Assembly (NCBI GenBank): GCA_037976565.1
Contig: CP137682.1
Coordinates: 21,128,800 to 21,192,799, forward strand
Origin: Mesocentrotus franciscanus
Lineage: Eukaryota; Echinodermata; Echinoidea; Camarodonta; Strongylocentrotidae
Direction: 5' to 3'
DNA length: 64,000 nucleotides
Under the pieces are notes generated by a model. The model saw only the letters and a list, made by a program, of their open reading frames with translations. It did not search any database and was not told the origin of the DNA. This document shows positions 1 through 11,240 of this stretch, in pieces (the stretch's first letter is position 1; every line of letters begins with the position of its first letter). Both the position numbers and the translations under genes were made by a program.

Positions 1-339
1 TCTTGGGGATAATTTTCCCAAGGACATGTTCTAGGAATAGCTGTCTTGATTGTGTTGCCCTTTTGACTAGTTCTCTTGGTAGGCGTTTGTTGGGGGGTGG
101 GGTCTGATAGTAGTATCTAGGGGTATTTCTCCTAGAATTGCTTTTCCCACAAAAGATTATTTTTTATTTGTATTTTCACATTTTTGTGAGCTGCAATCAA
201 AATGGTAGTTTCAGCTCCAGTTTGCCTTCCCTCTTTGAGGCAGAGGGGACGTGGAAAGATTGGAAATAGTTGACTGGTTGTAATGAGGTCATGTTCATAC
301 TGTTATTTATCACTTGTTCATTTTTGTTTCCTCATCCAG
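1..339 (+). other. 3' end of an intron before the terminal exon
   Basis: No open frame here reads as coding. The stretch ends in a pyrimidine-rich tract and a CCAG acceptor (TTTCCTCATCCAG, ending at 339). This is the expected form of an animal 3' splice site and sets the left edge of the next exon. Confidence 0.5.
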
Positions 340-464
340 ACCCCATCCCTGAACATGTCAATGGCACCCCACCCCCTGACTTTGAGGCGATCCAGGGGAC
401 CAAGAGGTCTACAGCCAAGGAGAAGAAAAGAGGATCCATTTTCTCAAAGCTCAAGAAGAAATAA
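340..464 (+). CDS. Terminal coding exon of an unidentified protein with a Lys-rich C-terminus
   Basis: After a clear 3' splice acceptor (CCAG ending at 339) a frame stays open for about 41 codons to a TAA at 462-464. The intron would be phase 1: the last two bases of a split codon start the exon. The peptide begins with a Pro/acidic stretch (PIPEHVNGTPPPDFEAIQG), then turns strongly basic (KRSTAKEKKRG) and ends SIFSKLKKK. Such tails are common on cytoskeletal, membrane-binding or trafficking proteins, but I do not recognise this one. The upstream part of the gene lies outside the window. An AATAAA at 460-465 overlaps the stop codon and is too close to act as a normal poly(A) signal. The same tail sequence is echoed twice downstream, which supports this being an exon end and not chance. 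The frame also extends upstream of 339 to an ATG at 270, but that part is intronic in character. Confidence 0.55.
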
Positions 465-982
465 AAGAGTCAGTATTCACCAGCGCTTTCCCATACAGTT
501 GTAGAATATCTGACCAAAGACATTTCTTGAAGCTCGTGAAGAAGTGAAAGAGAAGGACTTATAAATTACCAATATTTTGCTAGATAATCTGAGACCTTCT
601 GACACAGTCGTTTTCTGAGGCAGCCAATCGTTCAGTCCCACATTTTGCATAAGATGCTGGGGGCACTTCCTTTTCAAGTCTGGAGTCACTAACCCATTCC
701 CTCAACATTCTCTGGAAATTTATTACCAGTAAGTGGACATCTTCTTGAAGCTCTTAAAGAAATGAAGAAAGAAAAGTTATCAACACTTTCCAGATAATCT
801 TAAGAGGATTTGTCATATGGACATATTTTCCAGGCATCCAACTATACAGTCCCATGTATTGTCAAAGATGCTGGCATTTTTTCAAAGACTGTGAACTGTA
901 TAGTCCCATACATTGTCAATGATGCTGGTGTTTTATTCAAGGAAGCCAACTGTCCAGTCCCAAGTATTTTCAAAGATGCTGG
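442..982 (+). repeat. Diverged triplication of the exon end and 3'UTR
   Basis: The block around the stop codon (442-468, TTCTCAAAGCTCAAGAAGAA) recurs at 524-552 and 741-776. Each copy is still readable as F-x-K-L-x-K-K followed by a stop. A second block, CAGTCCCA...CAAAGATGCTGG (about 30 bp), occurs at 631-660, 845-874, 901-928 and 953-982. The spacing of the first block is about 217 bp between copies two and three. The pattern indicates old local tandem duplication. The 76-codon frame at 810-1040 arises inside it and has no other support. Confidence 0.6.
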
Positions 983-1822
983 AGCCAGTAGTCCATTTCC
1001 ACCTTGTCAAACCTTCGCAACATTCTACCCACACTGTTAATCAAATATCTTGGTTTTGTTTTGGATTGACACTTAAAACTGGTAAATGATCAATGTATAA
1101 ATCTGTAAATAGCAGAGTTATTTTATGTATCAGTTCTTTCATGATTTAATGTAAGTAGCATTACATCTTTTAACATCTTTATTATTTTGAAATATTTTCA
1201 GTTGTTAAAGCTGGGCATTACTTTGTACATGTACATGGATTGATAGTTCTGGCAAATTCTTCAGTAGGACACTTGCTTCGTTAATGACCGTTTTTGCTGT
1301 TCAATGCCGTGAATTCAAAGAGATCCATCGGTTTGTAAATATTCTCAAGCATGTTTGAGAAACGCTTGCTTCTTACCAATCTTAAAAAAACAATAGCCAT
1401 CTAGCAGCTGCAGGTATCTATCAGGCCTATCAGTAGGAATTCAGCCAAAATTTAGTGAAATGTCATCTTGTAGCATTCCGAGGAGTATAGTTTGGGAGAT
1501 GCACAGCAGTTTTTGCATTGACCCTTGTTAGTATCCATACATGTCAGAGATAATTTGCCCTTGGTATTTCTTTCAAAAGGACCTCACACTTGGTATTAGC
1601 CCCAAGGGTGTTGTACTCTGACAAGAACCCTGGTACCTTGTACATGTGTATTGCAGGGTAAGTTTCCCGGCCCTGTCATCAATTAGAAAGGCTGAAATTT
1701 TGTAACAGATGCGCTCTCAGCCAATGAAAGGCAAGGATTTCAGTACAGCGCAGGTTACAGGTGTATCGGTTATTGCAACCTGTTTTGAATACCGGTAAGG
1801 TGGTCTTATGAAACATGACTCT

Positions 1823-1970
1823 GGGCCCCATTTCACAAAACTTGTCATCAGTGACAAATGACAGTATTTGTTATAAGCTAGTGAGATCCTTGCTTCTGAT
1901 TGGTTATCAGCAGATTTGTCACTGATTTTTGTAATTTGTCATTGAAAAAAGGCTTTGTGAAACAGGGCCT
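1823..1970. mobile_element. Palindromic MITE, GTTTCACAAA family, copy 1
   Basis: The left end GGGCCCCATTTCACAAAAC pairs with the right end GGCTTTGTGAAACAGGGCC. The interior is also self-complementary around GTGACAAATGACAG and CAAATTTGTCACTG-like segments. A copy in the opposite orientation with the same interior (GCTTCTGATTGGTTATCAGC) lies at 51074-51222. It has no coding capacity, so it would be a non-autonomous DNA element. Confidence 0.7.
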
Positions 1971-2544
1971 TGGTGTGAGTATGCTTATTGATCTTGTAAT
2001 CAAGAGCTACGTATGTACCACTGAAGCAAAGTAAGAGCCCATGTGATGAAAACAAAAACCCTTTTCCACAGAATCCATGGCCTTGGTGGTTGATCAAAAT
2101 CAAATCTTTGGTCTTCTCCACTTGTACTTGGATACAATACATTAATCACCAGGCGTGAGTAGAAGAAAAAAAAGGTGGCAAAATTACAGAGGAACCCCAT
2201 TATATACATGTAGAATACCGTTATAACAAATTAATGACAGCAAGGTAATTTTGCTGGTCCAAGCTCTTTTGAATTTTTTTCTTTTTTTCTTAGCCGGGAT
2301 ACAAAAAGGTTCAATGTAGAAAGGTAAATTTGTTGGTCACAAGGAGTTTTGCATGGCAAGGTGTCATTGTATATTGCCACATGAGGCAATTTCTATCTAT
2401 TTATCATTGCACATAGCCATATTGTTATCATATCAATCTGCATAATAATATCATGCAGTAGCAAGTTATCGTAATCTTTATTTATTAGGCATTTGTAACT
2501 TTCAGATCATTTTGAAAATATAATCCTTTCTTTTTAATTCTGTA

Positions 2545-2550
2545 AATAAA
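2545..2550 (+). terminator. Candidate poly(A) signal AATAAA
   Basis: A canonical AATAAA in TCTGTAAATAAAAGTGCC is followed by a T/G-rich stretch (GTGCCTGTTTATGCCGTTTCC). It is the first such signal in a plausible context after the stop codon of the exon ending at 464. Many AATAAA strings occur by chance in this AT-rich DNA. Confidence 0.3.
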
Positions 2551-4590
2551 AGTGCCTGTTTATGCCGTTTCCCTGTCTTCCCTTGTATTCAGAAAAGATT
2601 TTAATCACAACTGTATACTATAAGTCTTTTTGTAGTCAGTCTGTGCAATTTCACGTTTTTCTTTCGGACGAGAGATTCCCATGTTACGGGATATTTACAA
2701 TAATAACTCTGATCTGGAATTACCTCTATTTATAGACTACTTTGATAGAAGGCCAGTCATTTGAACTTACTCAAATATGGACACCTTTAAAATGATGAAA
2801 GAAGTGCTTGAATGCTCCCAATGGAATAGAGAGTATGCATTGCAAGCGCAAAGATTGTACCGTGTAACATGTTATTTTGGCAGGGGCTTTTTTTCACGAA
2901 CTTTGCAAATTAATGGCCGATCACAAATTTAAGAACACACAGAAGTTTTGCGACTGTTTCATTTAGGGGTTTTCCCCCATAGCGGGTTTCAGTATCAAGC
3001 TTAAGGGGTGTGCATGCGTAAGTCCACTTTTCTAATGTACAATGTATCTGTATTGTGTGTGTTGTTTTGTCCAGCGCTTTTCACATTCATGCAGTGCAAC
3101 CAACGCATGCAGGCAGTTTGTGTGTCTTCACAGTGCAAACGCTGATTGTACAGAAGTAATTACGATGTGCGAAAAATGTTTTCTTGGCCTGTAATTCATG
3201 AAATTATCTGTTTGCAACAATTTGGCTCATACCCTAATTGAATCCACCTACCAGGATAATAGTACACTGCAAACCACTTGAAAGATGCGGTGTAAGAAAA
3301 ACAAAATATTTTCATTGTTATTATAGCTTCAACAACACCATCATTATACCTGCCTGAAAGCCTCTTGCCTTTGGTGGAAATGTCTAACATGAAGAACCTG
3401 GTCAGAAACTTCAATTATTTACCATTAGGCGTACAAAAAAAGAGATGTTATATTGCCCTTTGCGACCGACCCAAAAATCTTGAAATCCACTGTGGGCTTT
3501 TTTAAAAAGTTTTTTTTTTTTTTACCGTTTTTTTAGAGAAAAAAATGTTTAATGAATAAAAAAATAAAGCATTCAAAAATGAAAAATCAGCCCAAAGAGG
3601 GAGAAAAAGAAGAAGAAAAAAGTTTGAAAAAAAAAAAACTCGCGGTGGAAAAAATTATCCTCAAATGAGTCCTTTTTTGTTAAATGGTTATTGAATGTTA
3701 ATGTAATAATTACATTGTCACCCACTAAGTTTGGATATAAAGTGAATTCCAATTATATTCATGCTAGATTCATGTTAGTATATCTTTGCATAGTACTTAT
3801 ATAAACCTATACCAAATATTGTTACAAAGCACTCATGCATATCAGTTGCACATTATCTTACTTTTAAAAAAAAATCATATATAGATGCCTGTAAATGTAT
3901 TCTTTTAAATAGAAAGCTGAATTATTTATTGCTCTGTGTATTCCCTTTAATTTATAAATTTTTTTCAAAGAGGCTATTTTCTGTATATTCTCATATGAAA
4001 TATTTTGGCATTATAATTGTGCTTGCACCTCCTTGAAAATATTGTAAAAAAAAACTTTTCTAATATTTATGAAGAATTCCTCTTTTTTTTAAATGTACAA
4101 CTCAAAATGAGAGTAAGTATTCAATTGACTAAAATTAAAAGAAAATGTTGAGTGTTCTCAAAAACATCAGGAGAACTACCGTAATTTAAAATACTCTTGA
4201 TTTCTGATAATGAAAATACAATACAATATTATAATGTTTGATATATTGAGGATACTTTTTGAAATGTTAAAACAGCTTTTTAAAAGTACAATTACTGAAC
4301 ATCAAATTTAATGCAATGTTACTGCACGAATTCAATTTATTATCAGTTGATTCCTTTTCTTTTATTAAGTGTTCACAATTATGTTAGGAGCAAATATCAA
4401 TCGATAGGACTCACTATTTTCTTTCTTTTTGAAACTGTTTACAAATATGTTTGGAGCAAATATCAAATTTAGTGTAGTTTTTGTGATATTCTTGTATTAA
4501 ACGCTAAGACAATCAAATCGTAGTATTATATTGAATTATACTATAAATGATACTGATTATTTATTTTAAGTGAGCATATATCAGCAAATA
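2551..4590. other. AT-rich intergenic DNA
   Basis: I see no gene or splice-bounded exon. Homopolymer-rich A and T runs occupy 3487-3660 and 3840-4140. Bases 3487-3648 form a weak foldback: CCACTGTGGGCTTTTTT against a right end of A-run then CTCGCGGTGG. It may be a decayed element. Confidence 0.5.
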
Positions 4591-4781
4591 CAGTGAAACC
4601 TGCTTTAATGACTACCTGTATAGAAAGACCACCTGTCTATAAAGACCATATATTTGTTTTCCCCTTCAAATATAATTCTTATTGAAACCTGTACTAAAGC
4701 AACCTATCTAAAAAGACCGCCTGCCTATAAAGGCCATTATTCTTGTCTCCCCTGAGCAGTCTCTATATACAGGTTTCCTTG
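4591..4781. mobile_element. Pogo/Tigger-like short element, copy 1
   Basis: The element starts CAGTGAAACCTGCTTTAATG directly after TA and ends CAGGTTTCCTTG directly before TA. The interior carries repeated short motifs of the type GACCACCTGTCTATAAAGACC. Three other copies are at 32548-32735, 39419-39625 and 58111-58253. CAGT-type ends with a TA duplication match the pogo/Tigger group of Tc1/mariner elements. It is too short for a transposase. Confidence 0.65.
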
Positions 4782-4783
4782 TA

Positions 4784-5710
4784 AGATATATCCTACCCCA
4801 TAAATAGATGTAGGTAATGCCCAACCTAAATTTCATTCATAATCGTGGTTCACTTTCTGCCCTACATCATGCAAAACATACTATATCAATCTATATCAAT
4901 TAATATCGCCTCTTCTGGGAGGTACAGCTGTTATAACAACGATTAGATATTCGTTTTGACTTATTCATGGCTTATTTCTTCATCTTTTTTACTTTCACGG
5001 TATTAACATACAGGTCGAGTATTCTTTAGTAGGAAGAAACTTTGTACATTCATTGTATTTGCCTGCAGTAAGGCTGTTACTGCCCCCAGTCATGTCTGGC
5101 TGTTACTGCCTTATTGCAGGCAAATGGTAATTTGTAATCGTCTTGTCACTACTTATTATATCTACGTATCTTTTGCTTCCAGTTAAAGGCATTTATTTTA
5201 CGCCTGACCTACTTAAATATGCATTAAGTACAGGGTTGTTTGATATATACAGTTAATAACTTAATTACTCATACGTCATACCCCTTATAAATTTGATGTT
5301 TTCGTATTGTGTGAGTTTTTTGTAACTCAAGAATGAAAGGTAGACTGGTTGAATGAGGACCTTTATTAAATACTTGTAAGCTTGAGTATGTCACATTATC
5401 AAGAAACATAAAGCAGGACAAATCAATCATTCACATACTTCTAAAATTGCAAAACTTGGTAAGGGTATGAATAGTTTAGTTGTTAACTGGATATAGACAT
5501 GTGTGTGGTTTTATGTGTAGAAATACTTAAGAGAAACATAAACAGATCAGTATTCTACATTTTGTCCGGAAAGAGACGTGATATACCTACAAGACCAATA
5601 AACTAAATTTGAATCAAAGAGAATAAAGTTTAATGGGCAATAACAAAGTACTATAGTTGCAAGCTTTACTGGTAGTCACTTGGAAGGTACTGGCATGTTG
5701 GAATGTTTGA
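4784..5710. other. AT-rich intergenic DNA, nothing recognised
   Basis: No coding frame, tRNA or clear repeat boundary is visible. A short local duplication of a CTGTTACTGCC motif occurs near 5070-5110. Confidence 0.5.
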
Positions 5711-6004
5711 GTGGTATTCTCGAAAGCGGACTAACTTTAGTACATGGTTTAATCCTCTGACTAACTATGGAATGCCAAGTGTCCATATGAATATGTTTTT
5801 GAATAATTTGATCTGTCACTAAATTAAAATAAAATGTAATGACATAATTAATAAACAACAATATAACTATGAAATAATTATTTTGTGGTAATTTAGGGAC
5901 ATATCAAATTATTAAAAAATATATTCATATGAACACTTGGCATTCCATACTTAGTCGGAGGATTAAAGCATGGACTAAAGTTAGTCCACTTTCGAGAATA
6001 CCAC
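5711..6004. mobile_element. Foldback MITE with about 100-bp arms
   Basis: The left arm from 5711 (GTGGTATTCTCGAAAGCGGA) is complementary over about 100 bp to the right arm ending at 6004 (TCCACTTTCGAGAATACCAC). The arms include AATGCCAAGTGTCCATATGA against TCATATGAACACTTGGCATT. An AT-rich loop of about 90 bp separates them. A 61-codon minus-strand frame inside (5676-5861) is a by-product. No other copy was seen in the window. Confidence 0.7.
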
Positions 6005-6933
6005 CCTTTGACTATACATTAGCACAAACGCCGAGTGAAATGTCACCTTTGCAGCTTACAGAAAATTCTTGACCTAAGAAACTTCATAATTGTAATGATA
6101 TGATATAATGTATTGAATTAAACTTTTAAAGTATGTACTTAAAACGATTCTGTACAATTTTTATATGAATAATTCCAATGGTATGCAGTACACATTAACA
6201 GATTATTGACATAGATTTCTTTCTTTTTCAGCTCTGAAAATTCATGAAATACAAGACTTAATAGTCATAATAAGGATATAATGTTAATGTAATGAATTTT
6301 ACTAATTAGATTGCACAAATCGAAATTGCGTAAATTGTTTAATGAATGATTTCAAAAGCTGGTTGCATTTACTAGTATGGAATACAAAGTTCATTCATTG
6401 TGACTGCTGAAAAAGAAAGTTCTGTAAAGTTATGTTACCTCTATATTTGCTTTTGTAGTCCTTCCATACATGTGTAGATGTTAGGCACCAAGTGTAAAAT
6501 CAGAAACTGTAACAGGTCCAAGGTCAAGCACTAAGAGACGACATGGTTACATAACAGATTTTTTAAAGGCATGTAGAGATTATAAATTCTTTCTTTCTAT
6601 ATTTTCCTTCCTTCCTTTTTTTCAAGTCTGGATATGAGTGTATATAGCATACGTCTGCTGTAAAAAAGCAAAAGGTAATGTCAACCATTTTCTTATTATG
6701 TCACATTGTATTATATTTCCCAGTACTTAATTGGTATGTGCTTGATATGTATTTGTTACAGTAATTTACAAATAGAAATATCACGTTTTTTTCATATTGT
6801 ACATAAGATATGTTAGATGTATTACTGTATCATGCATTGATGATGATGAAATATATTGGTATACCGGGATCTTTTTAAGAAAATGCTTTTGTGTTTGTCT
6901 GTCGGTTTGTTCTTTACCATCTTCCTTGTTCCT
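6005..6933. other. AT-rich intergenic DNA, nothing recognised
   Basis: There is no open frame of interest and no terminal repeats. The stretch holds scattered T-rich tracts only. Confidence 0.5.
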
Positions 6934-6940
6934 ATGATGA

Positions 6941-6974
<34 letters not shown>

Positions 6975-7226
6975 GATATTGGTGATGATGATGATGATGA
7001 GTGATGATGATGGTGGTGGTGATAGTGGTGGTGATGATGATGGTGGTGGTGGTGATGATGATGTTGGTGATGATGATGATAATGATGTTGGTTTTGATAG
7101 TGGTGGTGATGATGAATGATGATGATAATCATGATGATAATAATGGTGGTGGTGATAGTGGTGGTGATGATGATCGTGGTGATGATGGTGGTGATGATGA
7201 TAATGATGGCAATAATGATGGTGATG
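6934..7226 (+). repeat. (GAT)n/(GGT)n trinucleotide repeat
   Basis: About 290 bp of interrupted GAT, GGT and GAA triplets. The repeat creates artificial open frames in both directions (poly-Met/Val/Asp on plus, poly-His/Ile/Ser on minus), so the 142-codon minus frame over it is not a gene. Confidence 0.9.
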
Positions 7227-7369
7227 ACCATTAAAAAGGAAGATCATCAACGTTCATGGAGGCGATGGTATCGATCCTTATTTTACTGCAAATCATAATT
7301 AGCACAATATTTTCAATGATAAGAATGATTAGAATCTGACATTCGTGGAAATGACCGTCATACTAAACA

Positions 7370-7560
7370 GTGGTGATGATAAAGATTGTAGTATTCCTGA
7401 TCAAGGTACATAGATAAGCGTAGCAAATGCGACGCCAATCAATCGCCTGTATGCCTACGTAATTGCCCTGACACAATCAAGAGCTAATGGCGATAATGAA
7501 TAGCGCCACCTCACAATGAGACCAGGAGAAGGCGACAAAAAGCAACATTAATACGTCATC
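7370..7560. promoter_or_regulatory. Candidate cis-regulatory island
   Basis: A non-repetitive, less AT-rich patch contains several homeodomain-like cores (CAATCAATCG, CGTAATTGCC, GCTAATGG, GATAATGA) and a GATAAG GATA-type site within about 120 bp. It contrasts with the AT-rich flanks. The functional call is inference. Confidence 0.25.
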
Positions 7561-7940
7561 AATATTCCACATGGGCGGTTATGGAATCAAATAGAGTTTT
7601 TGCTGAAAATATATGCATGTCATAAAGTTAATATTCCGTTCCAACTGATCAAATTAAACCGGTGGAGGGTGTTTTTATTCACTTTATATCAAAATAAAAT
7701 TTTCTTGCACATACAAGGCTCAAACCGACTCAAAAGAATTTCAAACAGAAACAAACAAATCTCGGAGAATTTTTACATAGGCCTAAATTTTATTCTTCAA
7801 CATTTTCTGGAAACCTTCATATTTTAGCAAATTAAGTTATAAGAAGATTATGTTCTGCTCCCCATAATGAGGAAATTGATTAGATTTGTATTTTAACTGA
7901 AAGAGTTATAATTTTTGTTATATATCAATGTGGAAGTCCT

Positions 7941-8035
7941 ATTATTATTATTAGGCATTTAGCTACGCAATTCATAGTAAACTATATCACAGCGCTTACA
8001 ATAATATGCAATATAACAACGAATCATAACATAAC
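7941..8035 (-). mobile_element. SINE 3'-end fragment
   Basis: ATTATTATTATTAGGCATTTAG followed by ACAGCGCTTACAATAATATG reads, on the minus strand, like the tail of the full SINE at 49897-50172 (AGCGCTATAT...(TAT)n). The tRNA-like head is missing. Confidence 0.35.
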
Positions 8036-8331
8036 AAATGGAAAATCATACAAGTTTGTTGCTAATTCATGTTTATTATAAAGTTGAAAACGTCTTTTGG
8101 GGATATTGGCGTATTTATGAAAAAGTGTATTGAAGTATAATAAATCCTTACAGAAGAATGTGAAACGAAAACATTGTAATCCATTTCCTTTTTTATGTTT
8201 TAAATTAAATATATTAGTCTATTACTTTGCACTGTTACTGCATGTGGCTTCTTGAAAAAGCCTTACGACAGAATGCAGCTTTTAAACCATATTTTCTTAC
8301 AAACGCCGAAAAAATAAAAAAATAACCGACA

Positions 8332-8686
8332 TTTAAAGGTATAGACCAGTTTTCGAAACGCCCCCTCTCAAAAAATGAAATGGAAGCTCTTATTACCAAT
8401 CATGTGAAAGAATATGTTTCGACTAATACGTGATGATACAAATTTTACCGGGAAACCGCCTACTAATTGATATATTTGGTAAATTATCATATTGATCCGG
8501 CCTGGATAGATATCGCGAAGCCATTTCAACATTGAACATTTGGGCATATATTTCTGCTTTTAGTTTGCGAATTTAGGTTGAAGTATTGCCATCTAAGCCT
8601 CTGAAGGCAATATTTGAACTATATTGAATGGATATTTTGCACCCAAAACCCTTGAACCGTCACCACTACCGGTCTATATCTTTAAA
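8332..8686. mobile_element. 355-bp element with TTTAAAGGTATAGACC ends
   Basis: The left end TTTAAAGGTATAGACCAG mirrors the right end CCGGTCTATATCTTTAAA. The interior has no long arms and no ORF. The TTAAAG terminal style resembles the larger element family at 10138, 22626 and 49095, but the interior is unrelated. Target duplication is probably within the TTAA/TTTAAA termini and is ambiguous. Confidence 0.5.
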
Positions 8687-9335
8687 CAGCGACATTGGAA
8701 TAACGTCTTGTGTTTTTAGAATTGAAATGTCAAGCCTCTCAATAATCTTCTTTATTGCGCCGTGAATTACTAGGCGTACCCCCTTGTTTTTTCTTGGTGC
8801 AAATCTACACAGATCAGGGACACCATGCATTTTATAAAATATTGTTTAGTTAGCATCATGTGTCCAACCATTATCCTATTCATTTTTCTACGCCAAAGTT
8901 TTCGATGTACTCTATTGTACTCTTTATATATTATCCATGTACTCTCTATTGCAATGATCATGTGCACTCTCAGTCGCGCATTCTCAGCATTCTGCGAAAT
9001 GGTTATGGCGCTTTACAAATACATGACTTGTACTCATTATTACTTTTGTTATTCTTGTTCTTATTGATTTTTGGATATCAGTGAATAATTTAAATTATGT
9101 CGCGTACTATATCAAATCTATACCAACATATTTTGTTAAATATGAATTTAGCCTACTTGTTAATCGGGCAAAGTCCGGGTCATATTAACGAACGTACAGG
9201 CCTACGGATTGTTACTGAATTTTAACTTTAACTTTTGCAGTCCACACTTTGTAATGAACACTCTGTTTGATTTGTATGCATATTGTATTCTTATTTGTAA
9301 TAACTAAACAGAATACATGGACTGTCATTTCACGA
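8687..9335. other. Intergenic DNA without recognised genes
   Basis: Overlapping short frames at 8825-9084 have no coding features. GCGCTTTACAAATACATGAC at about 9008 followed by ATTATTACTT resembles a SINE tail but is too short to assign. Confidence 0.4.
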
Positions 9336-9682
9336 GAAGAAGAAGGAGGAGAAGAGTTTTAAAGAAGAAGAAGAAGAAAAAGAAGACGAGCAAGAAGAAG
9401 TAGAACTTTGAATAAGAAGAAGGAAAAGTAGCAGAAGAAAAAAAAAATAAAAGAAGAAGGAGAAGTAGAGGAAGAAGGAGAAGAAGATGAGCAAGAATAA
9501 AGTAGTTGAATAAGAAGAAGGAGAAGTAGTGGAAGAAGAAAAAAGAAAAGGAGAAGAAGAAGAAGAAGAAGAAGAAGAAGAAGAAGAAGAAGAAGAAGAA
9601 AAAGAAGAAGAAAAAGACGAAGAAAAAGAAGGAACAGAAAAAGGAGAATGGGGAGAAAAAGAAGAAGAAGAAAAAGAAGAGA
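9336..9682 (+). repeat. (GAA)n purine tract
   Basis: About 350 bp of nearly pure GAA/AGA triplets on the plus strand, longest uninterrupted near 9550-9600. It generates a poly-Glu frame at 9529-9939 and a poly-Leu frame on the other strand, both artefacts. GAA/TTC mirror tracts can form triplex DNA. Confidence 0.9.
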
Positions 9683-10137
9683 ATATAAACGAGAATAATC
9701 TTGTAAATTTTGTGTTGGTTGGGATGGGTACAACTATTACATATCTTTTATGGGGAAATCCAACCTTGATAGGAAACTACTCTAGAAGTGATCTTATAAT
9801 TATTTCAAACAATCATAATAATGCTCTTACTATTCGTCCGATATATTTTGATCTCTTATTGTCCCGCTTTCTTACGAATGAACCAATTTATATGGTTGGA
9901 TTGCCTTTTAAGATGGTTGTACAAATAATTTCAATTTGATATTCATCCTACTGACTTTGATTAGATTCTAGACTGCCAAATACCACGATGAAATTTTTTT
10001 TCTGTATAAATTATATATTTTCATCAGACATTCAGACTAATAAAAGGACATCCCATTTTTTTCCCTTTCGCTTCTCCTTTTAAAGCATTTTTATTTAAAA
10101 TAGTTTTTTTTTATTACATTACTAACTAACAGATAGA

Positions 10138-10678
10138 TTAAAGATACTATGTCCCTTTTGCAGCCAACATCAAATTCTGTAGAACTTTGCAGGAGTTATG
10201 AATATGTCATGTATGTCCTATCTGTGAAATTGAAACGTTAGCAGTGTCCTAATATTCAAATTATGCAAGAAAACCCGTTTACTTGCTAGACTTCACTGTC
10301 AGACACTATTGAGTGACTGACTGGTCTTTTTTCATCTTTGGTAATAACATACATGAAATGAGCTGTAAAGGGTACATGAGCATTTGTCTACATCAATAAC
10401 CCACTTCTTGTAATGGCCAAAATTAAACTGATTGAATCTTTGCGCAGCCTAAAACGTACGACCATTCGGTACAATGGTCTGAAAAATCAAGACTATTACT
10501 TACTGGCTCTATAGCTCCTACGTCGATTCGACGACTAATAGTCGTTATTTTCCCACTTAAAGACATTTTCAAGCCCCCTCTTTTTTAGGGAAGTTCTAAA
10601 TTAGTATTGTCTTTCAAATGCCGTTGGAATTTAACCTTTTCATTTTTTGGGCATGCAAATGGAATATAGTATCTTTAA
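10138..10678 (-). mobile_element. TTAAAGATACTATGTCCC element, copy 1 (decayed ORF)
   Basis: Starts TTAAAGATACTATGTCCC and ends ATATAGTATCTTTAA, giving inverted ends of about 14 bp (TTAAAGATACTAT). The interior matches the copies at 22626-23137 and 49095-49631 almost throughout. The minus-strand frame that is open in those two copies is broken here by a one-base insertion near 10490 and a TAG in place of a TAT codon near 10450. The family is therefore mobile but this copy cannot express the shared peptide. Confidence 0.75.
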
Positions 10679-11079
10679 AGCTTTGACAAGATTCTGGCCA
10701 TTTAACGGGGAAACTTGAACAAAAATTGAAGTATTAAAATCATCCAATGGCCTATTATATACCTCAATTGTTTGCAAAGACTGGAACGAGAAACTAGATA
10801 AGGCTATTTACTGAGTTTGCAGAAATCGTATAAAGTGATGATCGCTGCATATAACCTTTAACCTTTAACCTTTTATAAATACACGGAGGAAACATAATGT
10901 AACGCGTCATAATAAGAAAATGTGCAAATAAATCTAATATTCTCATTTTACTTGAAATTGGATGTTGTGCATTCCCAGATGCACGAATTCTATACCACCT
11001 TTACTGTATCGAATGGCGTGGGATTCTTTATATAAGAATTGCATAGAATTATTATTATTGACATGTATTTACGGAGAGC

Positions 11080-11240
11080 GACTCTTCCCGTTGCCATGGT
11101 TATTAGTAACTAATTGAGTAGGTTTCGAGCGGTCACGTGCATTTTTTTGATGGCTGCGAAAACCATGACGTAGCATATACTCGATGCACGCAGATATTGT
11201 TACCTCACCGGCGGTAGGTATGACGTCTTCATAATAATTT
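11080..11240. promoter_or_regulatory. Candidate regulatory island about 1.4 kb upstream of exon 1
   Basis: An unusually CpG-bearing patch holds GTTGCCATGG followed by TTATTAGTAAC (an imperfect RFX X-box-like pair), an E-box CACGTG at 11134-11139, CRE-like ATGACGTAGC, TGACGTC at 11221-11227, and CTCACCGGCGG. The clustering is seen in the sequence; promoter or enhancer function is inferred from position before the candidate first exon at 12632. Confidence 0.35.

Larger units (their letters stand above)
465..2565 (+). other. Probable 3'UTR and downstream flank
   Basis: No coding signal follows the TAA at 462-464. The stretch contains the degenerate duplications described separately and one foldback element (1823-1970). 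The first well-placed poly(A) signal is near 2545. The UTR length is inferred only from that signal. Confidence 0.35.

Noticed and set aside
1657..1668. Second recursive-type splice site (TTGCAGGGTAAG)
   Set aside because: Acceptor and donor are separated by one base and the preceding tract is not pyrimidine-rich.
6822..7250. 142-codon minus frame rich in His, Ser, Pro and Ile
   Set aside because: It is a translation of the GAT/GGT trinucleotide repeat; no unique protein sequence.
9529..9939. 136-codon plus frame with a poly-Glu start
   Set aside because: Generated by the GAA tract; the remaining part has no domain and no splice sites.
10855..10875. Telomere-like AACCTTTAACCTTTAACC
   Set aside because: Only about three units and not the TTAGGG/CCCTAA repeat of animals.
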